A DNA stretch of 64,000 nt. Source: Amycolatopsis sp. WQ 127309 (GTDB lineage Bacteria; Actinomycetota; Actinomycetes; Mycobacteriales; Pseudonocardiaceae). This document shows positions 58,375 to 64,000 of this stretch, piece after piece; position 1 is the first letter of the stretch, and each line of letters opens with the position of its first letter. Position numbers and translations under genes: made by a program. The DNA is taken from assembly GCF_023023025.1 (NCBI RefSeq), contig NZ_CP095481.1, positions 4,960,001-5,024,000 on the forward strand, written 5' to 3'. Below the pieces are notes generated by a model. That model was not told the origin of the DNA, made no database searches, and worked only from the letters and a program-made list of their open reading frames with translations.

Positions 58375-60000
58375 CTAGGGAGTGAAGATCGGCAGCGTGA
58401 TCCGGGACGGCCGGGCCGCGTCGTGGAAGATCTCGAAGCGGTTCGGCTTGCCGTCCACCGCCGCGGTGACCGGCTCGTCCGTGCCGTGGTTGCGGGCGAA
58501 CCGCGGGAACGCGCCGCCCGCCACCTGGACGCGCAGGCGGTGGCCGCGGCGGAAGCGGTAGGCCGTCGGGTCGAGCGTGACCTCCGCCGTCACCACGCCG
58601 TCGGTGTCCGCCTCGGGGAAGCCCGGCCGCAGCCGGAGGATCCCGTCGGTGACGTTGCGGGAGACACCGCCCGCGTCGACGTCGCAGAGCCGGACGTAGA
58701 CGTCGGCGTGCCCGAGCTCGGTGCGCACGTGCACGGTCGCGGCCACCTCGCCGATGACGTCCAGGTCCGACGCCAGCGGCTCGCCGGTGAAGACCAGCAC
58801 GTCCGGCCGGGCCTCGACCTCCTGGTTGTCACGCTGCTTCGTCACGCCCGTCAGCAGCGGCCCGCCGACCGCCGGGGTCGGGTCCGCCGGGTCGTAGGTG
58901 AACGTCGTCGGCCGCGCTTCGCCGCCGCCCACCTCGCCGAGGCCGCCGATCGGGCGCAGGTGTGACGCCGTCGCGGTCGACGGCGGCGGCCACGCCTCGA
59001 AGTCCAGCCAGGTGTCCGCGCCCTGCAGGAAGATCCGGACCGGCGCGCGCTGCAGGAACGTGCGGTCGCCGAGCAGGTGGGCGCGCAGGAACCCGAGCTG
59101 GTCCTGGATCATCGGGCGCATGCTGGCCGGCTCGCCGTGGGACCACGGGCCGATCGTGATCCGCGGCGCCTTCCCGGCCTCGGCGAGCCGCCGGAAGTCC
59201 TGCAGCTGCCCGCGGATGAACAGGTCGTACCAGCCGGTGACCATCGACACCGGGACGTCGAGCTTCTCGACGTCGGCGCTGTGGTCGGACATCGCCCAGT
59301 AGGTGTCGTCCGGCACGAAGTGCTCGGTGATGTCCTGCAGGAACCGCACCGGCTTCCCGATCGCGGCGACGTCGGCGCCGCTGAGCGGCAGGTGCGCCAT
59401 CGCGCGGCGCGTCTTGCGCGCCTGCAGCGGGTTCGGGAACGCGCCGAAGCGCTCTTCCTGGCGGCCGATCATCGCCGACCACGACACCATGTTGTCCGCC
59501 GCGAGCACGCCGCCCGGGTAGAACGTCGAGACGAACTCCGACGCCGTGATGCCGAGGCACATCGCGGCCAGCGGCGGGTCGAGGTAGGGCCCGAGCGCCC
59601 ACTGTGTGTGCCCGAGGTAGCTGGCGCCCGCCATCGCGAGGTTGCCGTCGCACCACGGCTGCGCGCGCAGCCATTCGGCGGTGGCGACGCCGTCCTCCCG
59701 CTCGAGGTGGAACGGCCGGAACTCGCCGCCGGAGCCGAACGAGCCGCGGGTGCTCTGGATGACCGTCTGCAGCCCGTGCCGCGAGAACGTGTTCCCGAAC
59801 AGCTTCGACAGGAGGCCGGCGCGCCCGTACGGCGTGCGGATCAGCACCACCGGCGCGGGCGTGTCACCCGCCGGGGCGTACCTGTCCGCGAGCAGCGTGA
59901 CGCCGTCGGGCATCGGCACCGGCAGGTCGCGCGTGATGACCGGTTTCGGTCCTTCGGCGCGGGGGAGTCCGAGAGCTCTGTCGACAAGTCGGTCCAGCAC
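58375..60000 (-). CDS. CocE/NonD family hydrolase (X-Pro dipeptidyl-peptidase S15 type)
   Basis: 541 residues from GTG at 60000 (MLDRLVDRALGLP); GGAAGG lies nine bases upstream. GTG at 60006 or 60030 is possible. The alpha/beta hydrolase part holds RTPYGR (oxyanion region), the nucleophile Ser in MAGASYLG, and the His in IGPWSHGE. The C-terminal 200 residues form the jelly-roll domain. Cocaine esterase and glutaryl-acylase relatives show wide substrate use. No signal peptide is visible, so it is cytosolic. Confidence 0.88.
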   Translation of the reverse strand: MLDRLVDRALGLPRAEGPKPVITRDLPVPMPDGVTLLADRYAPAGDTPAPVVLIRTPYGRAGLLSKLFGNTFSRHGLQTVIQSTRGSFGSGGEFRPFHLEREDGVATAEWLRAQPWCDGNLAMAGASYLGHTQWALGPYLDPPLAAMCLGITASEFVSTFYPGGVLAADNMVSWSAMIGRQEERFGAFPNPLQARKTRRAMAHLPLSGADVAAIGKPVRFLQDITEHFVPDDTYWAMSDHSADVEKLDVPVSMVTGWYDLFIRGQLQDFRRLAEAGKAPRITIGPWSHGEPASMRPMIQDQLGFLRAHLLGDRTFLQRAPVRIFLQGADTWLDFEAWPPPSTATASHLRPIGGLGEVGGGEARPTTFTYDPADPTPAVGGPLLTGVTKQRDNQEVEARPDVLVFTGEPLASDLDVIGEVAATVHVRTELGHADVYVRLCDVDAGGVSRNVTDGILRLRPGFPEADTDGVVTAEVTLDPTAYRFRRGHRLRVQVAGGAFPRFARNHGTDEPVTAAVDGKPNRFEIFHDAARPSRITLPIFTP

Positions 60001-60085
60001 GGGCACACGCCTTCCGAAGCGGAGTAACACCTTCCGGATCCGACGGTACCCGAGGTCGTGCGCCTGGCAACCGGAGCGACGTGGC

Positions 60086-61000
60086 TCAGCGACTCCCCAC
60101 GGCGAGTGCCCCGGTGACGCGCAGGTTGTCCGGCCCAGGCGGCACGCGCACCCCGCACAGCGCCAGCGCCGCGGCCAGCACGGGCCGCCGGGCCCGGTCG
60201 CCGCCGTCGGCGATCTTGATCGCGATCGCCGTGCCGTCGGGCAGGGCCGCGACCTGGACGGCTTCGAAGCCGTCCTTCGCGATGAGCCCGGGCACCGCGC
60301 GCAGCACGGCGGTGACGTCGCGGCGGCTGCCGCCGACCAGCTCGGGGTGCCGGCGGATCCCGTCGGCGACCAGGTGCTCCGGCGTTCCCGGCGCGGCGGT
60401 GGCGATCTTCGACACGGCCGTGGCGAGCCCGCGCAGCGTGGTCGCGAACAGCGGCGCGCCGCAGCCGTCGACCGCGACCCGGTCGATCGCGCGGCCGGTC
60501 AGGTCCTCGAAGGTGGCGGCGATCGCGCGCTGCAGCGGGTGGGCCGGGCCGAGGTAGCCCTCGGCCGCCCAGCCGTTGAGCGCGCAGGTCGCGAGCATCG
60601 CCGCGTGCTTGCCGGAGCAGTTGTGCGCGAGCTTGCTCGGCGCCCGCCCGGCCGCGACCCAGGTGTCGCGTTCGACCGGGTCGTACGGGAGGTCGGCCGG
60701 GTTGCCCAGCTCGCCGGGGGAGCGCCCGCCGAGCACCGCGGACGCGGCGTCGAGGTGCATCCGCTCGCCGGAGTGACTGGCGGCCGCGATGGCGAACCCG
60801 GCGGGCGGCAGGCGCAGCCCGAGCCGCGCCATCGCCGTGGCCTGCACCGGTTTCGCCGTCGACCGCGGGTACATCGGGGCGTCCGGCGCGCCGGCGTCGA
60901 ACAGGGTGGTGCCGTCCGGGGCGAGCACGATCACCGAGCCGTGGTGCCCGCCCTCGACCATGCCGTCGCGCACCAGCTCGACCAGGAGTTCGTGGTTCAC
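60086..61000 (-). CDS. Asparaginase II family protein (Rhizobium etli ReAV type)
   Basis: 304 residues from GTG at 61000, overlapping the permease stop (GTGA). The family blocks [22 protein letters not shown] and [12 protein letters not shown], with its Ser/Lys/Cys set, define the PF06089 asparaginases, distinct from the E. coli AnsA/AnsB fold. It hydrolyses L-asparagine to aspartate and ammonia in the cytoplasm. It is the last gene of the GntR-permease-asparaginase operon. Confidence 0.9.
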   Translation of the reverse strand: MNHELLVELVRDGMVEGGHHGSVIVLAPDGTTLFDAGAPDAPMYPRSTAKPVQATAMARLGLRLPPAGFAIAAASHSGERMHLDAASAVLGGRSPGELGNPADLPYDPVERDTWVAAGRAPSKLAHNCSGKHAAMLATCALNGWAAEGYLGPAHPLQRAIAATFEDLTGRAIDRVAVDGCGAPLFATTLRGLATAVSKIATAAPGTPEHLVADGIRRHPELVGGSRRDVTAVLRAVPGLIAKDGFEAVQVAALPDGTAIAIKIADGGDRARRPVLAAALALCGVRVPPGPDNLRVTGALAVGSR

Positions 61001-62433
61001 AGGCCCGCCTTGTCGAACGCCTTCATGTCGATCCGCTTCCGCACGGCGAACCAGCCGGCGACCAGCGCGAGCGCGATCACCGGCAACGCCATGAGCGTGA
61101 TCCGGCCGGTCTCGTCGAAGCCCATCAGCACCACGACGGCGGCGAGGAACACCAGCGTCACGATCTCGGTGTACGGCGAGAACGGCAGCCGGAACGACGG
61201 CCGCTCCAGGCCGTCCCGCTCGGTCTTGCGGACGAACAGGAGGTGGCAGAGCACGATGATGGCCCAGGTCGCGAGGATGCCGATCGCGGCGAAGTTCAGC
61301 ACGATGTCGAAGGCCTCCTTCGGCACCAGGTAGTTCAGGCCGACGCCGAGCACGCAGACCGACGCCGTCAGCAGGATCCCGCCGTAGGGCACCTGGTTGC
61401 GGTTCAGCACGCCGGTGAACTTCGGCGCGGACCCGGCCGCGGCCATCGACCGCAGGATCCGCCCGGTCGAGTACAGCCCCGAGTTCAGGCTCGACAGCGC
61501 CGCGGTGAGCACGACGAGGTTCATCACGCTGTCCGCGGCCGGCACGCCCAGGTGCGACAGCACGGTGACGAACGGGCTCTGCTCCTTCGTGTAGGAGCTC
61601 CACGGCAGCAGCATCGCCAGCAGCACGACCGAGCCGACGTAGAACACGGCGATGCGCCACATGATGGAGTTGATCGCCTTCGGCATGATCTTCTCCGGGT
61701 GCTCGGTCTCGCCCGCGGCGACGCCGACCAGCTCGATGGACGCGTAGGCGAACACCACACCCTGCACGATCATGACCATCGGCAGCAGCCCGGCCGGGAA
61801 GATCCCGCCGTGGCCGGTGATCAGCTGCGGCCCGCCCGCGACGCCGTCGATCGGCGTCCGCGTCGCCAGCAGCACGATCCCGATCACCATGAACAACACC
61901 AGCGCGGCGACCTTGACGATGGCGAACCAGAACTCCATCTCGCCGAACAGCTTCACCGAGACCAAGTTCAGCGTCAGCACGACGGCGAGCGCGATCAGCG
62001 CGAGCACCCACTGCGGGATCGGCGTGAAGAACGACCAGAAGTGCGCGTAGAGCGCGATGGCCGTGATGTCGGCGATGCCGGTGGTCGACCAGTTCAGGAA
62101 GTGCATCCAGCCGGCGACGTACGCGCCCTTCTCGCCCATGAACTCCCGCGCGTAGGAGACGAACGCGCCGCTCGAAGGCCGGTACAGGATGAGCTCGCCG
62201 AGCGCGCGGACCACGAAGAACGCGAAGAGCCCGCAGACGGCGTAGACGATCGCCAGCGCCGGTCCGGCCTGGGCGAGCCGGCCGCCCGCGCCGAGGAACA
62301 GGCCGGTGCCGATGGCGCCGCCGATCGCGATCATGGTGACGTGCCGCGGTTTCAGGGCCTTGCGGTAACCGGCGTCGCCCGCGTCGGCGGTGGTTTCCGG
62401 GGTGACCTCGGGGGCCAGGGTCTGTTCGGTCAA
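60997..62433 (-). CDS. amino-acid permease, AnsP/GabP-like (asparagine)
   Basis: 478 residues from TTG at 62433. Twelve helices of the APC superfamily: the first-helix motif [17 protein letters not shown] and [20 protein letters not shown] are typical of amino-acid:proton symporters, and the [15 protein letters not shown] loop lies in the middle. Together with the coupled asparaginase gene this makes L-asparagine uptake the most likely role. The TTG start follows the GntR gene by four bases. Confidence 0.88.
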   Translation of the reverse strand: MTEQTLAPEVTPETTADAGDAGYRKALKPRHVTMIAIGGAIGTGLFLGAGGRLAQAGPALAIVYAVCGLFAFFVVRALGELILYRPSSGAFVSYAREFMGEKGAYVAGWMHFLNWSTTGIADITAIALYAHFWSFFTPIPQWVLALIALAVVLTLNLVSVKLFGEMEFWFAIVKVAALVLFMVIGIVLLATRTPIDGVAGGPQLITGHGGIFPAGLLPMVMIVQGVVFAYASIELVGVAAGETEHPEKIMPKAINSIMWRIAVFYVGSVVLLAMLLPWSSYTKEQSPFVTVLSHLGVPAADSVMNLVVLTAALSSLNSGLYSTGRILRSMAAAGSAPKFTGVLNRNQVPYGGILLTASVCVLGVGLNYLVPKEAFDIVLNFAAIGILATWAIIVLCHLLFVRKTERDGLERPSFRLPFSPYTEIVTLVFLAAVVVLMGFDETGRITLMALPVIALALVAGWFAVRKRIDMKAFDKAGL

Positions 62434-62437
62434 GGTG

Positions 62438-63133
62438 CTACTCGTCCCCGTTCACGATGCTGGTCAAGGTGGCTTCGACGTGCCGCAGGTGGGCCGTCAT
62501 GGCCTCGACCGCGGCGGCTTCCGAGCCGTCGGCGATCGCCGTGACGATCGCCCAGTGCTCGACGTTCGAGCGGTGCCGGCGGTCGCCGAGCTGGTTGAGG
62601 AAGGCGGACTGGCGGGCCAGCGCGTCCCGGATCTCCTCGATCACCTTCCCGAACACGGGGTTGCCCGACGCCTGGGCGATGGTGATGTGGAAGAGCGAGT
62701 CCAGCGCGACCCACGCGGTGTTGTCGGTCTCGGCGGCCATCCGCTCGACGAGGTGACCGAGCAGGTCGAGGTCGTCGGCGGAGCGCCGCAGCGCCGCGTA
62801 CCCGGCGACGGGGATCTCGACGTGCCGGCGCACCTCGATCAGGTCGCGGGCCGAGTACGGCCCGAACACCGGGTGCTCGGCAGGCCCGGTCGCGGTGACG
62901 AAGGTGCCCTTGCCGGACTTCGACTCGGTGAGCCCGAGCGCCTGCAGCCCGCGCAGCGCCTCCCGGACCACCGAGCGGCTGACCTCGAACTCCTTGCCCA
63001 GCGCGGCCTCGGACGGCAGCTTGTCGCCGACGGCGTACTCGCCGCGTTCGATCCGGCGGCGCAGGTGGGCCAGCACGGCCTCCATGGCGCTCACCCGCCG
63101 GGGACCGGCTGTCCGGCTGTCGGACAGGTTCAT
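62438..63133 (-). CDS. GntR family regulator, FadR/FCD type, first gene of asparagine operon
   Basis: 231 residues from ATG at 63133. The winged helix is [25 protein letters not shown], split around residue 50, and the FCD ligand domain has the Asp/His pair in [13 protein letters not shown] and [11 protein letters not shown]. It probably senses asparagine or aspartate and controls the permease and asparaginase downstream. It is divergent from the GH92 gene by 193 bases; I see no clear FCD operator there. Confidence 0.9.
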   Translation of the reverse strand: MNLSDSRTAGPRRVSAMEAVLAHLRRRIERGEYAVGDKLPSEAALGKEFEVSRSVVREALRGLQALGLTESKSGKGTFVTATGPAEHPVFGPYSARDLIEVRRHVEIPVAGYAALRRSADDLDLLGHLVERMAAETDNTAWVALDSLFHITIAQASGNPVFGKVIEEIRDALARQSAFLNQLGDRRHRSNVEHWAIVTAIADGSEAAAVEAMTAHLRHVEATLTSIVNGDE

Positions 63134-63238
63134 GGATCGGATGCTCGGTCCCGGCCGCGGCGGTGTCAACGCGGGACCACGCGCTTGTGGCTCACTTCAC
63201 CGGCCACCCTGACAACCGGACAGAAGTTCACCGGGTCG

Positions 63239-63298
63239 TTGACGGGTGCAAACGGGTGACCGTAGCGTTGCGCAGCGTCAATTCCGACAACGTTGTCG
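63239..63298 (+). promoter_or_regulatory. promoter with LacI-type operator before GH92 gene
   Basis: TTGACG (63239-63244) and TAGCGT (63263-63268), 18 bases apart, make a plausible promoter. About 17 bases further on lies the perfect palindrome CGACAACGTTGTCG (63285-63298), whose central CG and ACAACGTTGT arms are typical of LacI-family operators. Bound repressor would block the transcript just after its start. The LacI gene is not in this window. Confidence 0.7.
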
Positions 63299-63326
63299 CT
63301 TCGGGTTCACCGGCGAAGGGCGGGCC

Positions 63327-64000
63327 ATGGCCGCGCGGAAGATCCTGACCCTGCTCGGCGCGGTGGCCCTCGCGGCGACGGCGTTCGCGACGCCCGCCGC
63401 GGCCGGCGTCGAGCTGGTCGCCGACCCGGCGTCCTACGTCGACCCGCTGATCGGCAGCACCAACGCGGGCAACACCTACCCCGGCGCGACGACGCCGTTC
63501 GGGATGATCGCCTGGAGCCCGACCACGACGAAGGGCCTGCAGAACGGGACCGGCGCCGCCGGCGGTTACCAGTACGACGTCACCCGGGTGCGCGGCTTCA
63601 GCCTCACCCACCTCAACGGCACCGGCTGCACGCCGGGCGCGTCCGGCGACGTGCCGATCATGCCGTTCCCCGGCGCCGTCCTGTCCTCGCCGTCGGCCGA
63701 CCGCACCGACCAGGTCTTCGCCAGCGACTTCTCGCACGCCGACGAGACCGCCGAGCCGGGCCACTACGGCGTCGGCCTGGCCAACGGCGTCGGCGTGGAC
63801 CTCACCACCACCGACCGGGCCGGGCTCGGCCGGTTCACCTTCCCCGCGGACAAGCCCGCGAACCTGCTCTTCCGGGTGTCGAACTCGCTGCCGGGCAGCT
63901 CGAACGCCTCGATCAGCATCGACGCGGCGCACCGGCGGGTGACCGGCTCGGTCGACTCGGGCGGTTTCTGCGGCCGCACCACCGGCGGCGAGGAGAACCA
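63327..64000 (+). CDS. GH92 family secreted alpha-mannosidase, partial (5' end)
   Basis: ATG at 63327 with AAGGG seven bases upstream; the frame is open to the window end, so about 224 residues are seen of what is usually 700 or more. The signal peptide is MAARKILTLLGAVALAATAF followed by cleavage after PAAA. YVDPLIGSTNAGNTYPGATTPFGM, split, is the hallmark start of glycoside hydrolase family 92, calcium-dependent exo-alpha-mannosidases. It would trim mannose from glycans outside the cell. Confidence 0.9.
   Translation, partial: MAARKILTLLGAVALAATAFATPAAAGVELVADPASYVDPLIGSTNAGNTYPGATTPFGMIAWSPTTTKGLQNGTGAAGGYQYDVTRVRGFSLTHLNGTGCTPGASGDVPIMPFPGAVLSSPSADRTDQVFASDFSHADETAEPGHYGVGLANGVGVDLTTTDRAGLGRFTFPADKPANLLFRVSNSLPGSSNASISIDAAHRRVTGSVDSGGFCGRTTGGEEN

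Overview
The window is about 64 kb of very G+C-rich, tightly packed chromosomal DNA. Third codon positions are almost always G or C, GTG and TTG starts are common, 4-base ATGA/GTGA overlaps are frequent, and convergent genes often overlap by about 20 bases. Gene content points to a mycolic-acid-line relative such as Pseudonocardiaceae (an Amycolatopsis-like organism): FasR-fabD-fabH-acpP-fabF, homodimeric aceE next to DUF3052 and an AhpE-type peroxiredoxin, DUF3145, three-part pntAa-pntAb-pntB, a DesA3-type desaturase with its reductase, and an Lsr2-type N-terminal domain. The genus is an inference. I see no phage, plasmid, insertion sequence, CRISPR array or large biosynthetic cluster.

Layout. 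1-0.34 kb: a non-coding 41-base tandem repeat. 0.34-12.9 kb: housekeeping and membrane genes (YaaA, tandem GNAT, proS, an MprF-like lysyltransferase, HAD phosphatase, YjbQ, MFS exporter with cupin) ending at a TetR gene. 13.6-15.9 kb: a two-component system and a hairpin-rich gap. 16-18.9 kb: desaturase and ferredoxin reductase, divergent from a TetR regulator over a shared operator. 19-22.6 kb: the proton-translocating transhydrogenase operon, translationally coupled to a lipoate-protein ligase. 22.6-28.9 kb: an Lsr2-like protein with a histone-H1-like tail, a flavin disulfide oxidoreductase, a 939-residue repeat-rich membrane protein, DUF3145 and a small membrane protein.

28.9-33.9 kb: fatty acid synthase II genes (fabD-fabH-acpP-fabF) downstream of a FasR-type regulator. 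34-43 kb: ABC exporter, TM-helix channel-like protein, a small Cys-rich gene with a frame conflict, PnuC-type transporter, lactate permease, TetR/SDR pair with a very symmetrical control region, and FMN lactate dehydrogenase. 43-47.3 kb: aceE, DUF3052, AhpE-like peroxiredoxin and tRNA-Val(TAC). As I recall it, aceE and the FasR/fabD block are adjacent in mycobacteria; here about 9 kb of transport and lactate genes lie between them.

47.4-58.3 kb: mostly small regulator/target pairs: MFS exporter with a hairpin over its ribosome site, secreted protein, a decayed SDR gene, AhpD-like protein/MarR pair, acyl-CoA ligase/acyl-CoA dehydrogenase pair, SDR under a MerR-type promoter, class V aminotransferase/GntR/metallophosphoesterase group. 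58.4-64 kb: CocE/NonD hydrolase, a GntR-asparagine permease-asparaginase operon, and the start of a secreted GH92 mannosidase behind a LacI-type operator; that last gene runs off the window.

The observations I rate highest are the Lsr2/H1-like chimera, a 21-base repeat that occurs both between genes and as in-frame heptads inside the 939-residue protein, the twin-operator promoter at 40.96-41.02 kb, the ribosome-site hairpin at 49.57-49.61 kb, and two genes that look one base out of frame.
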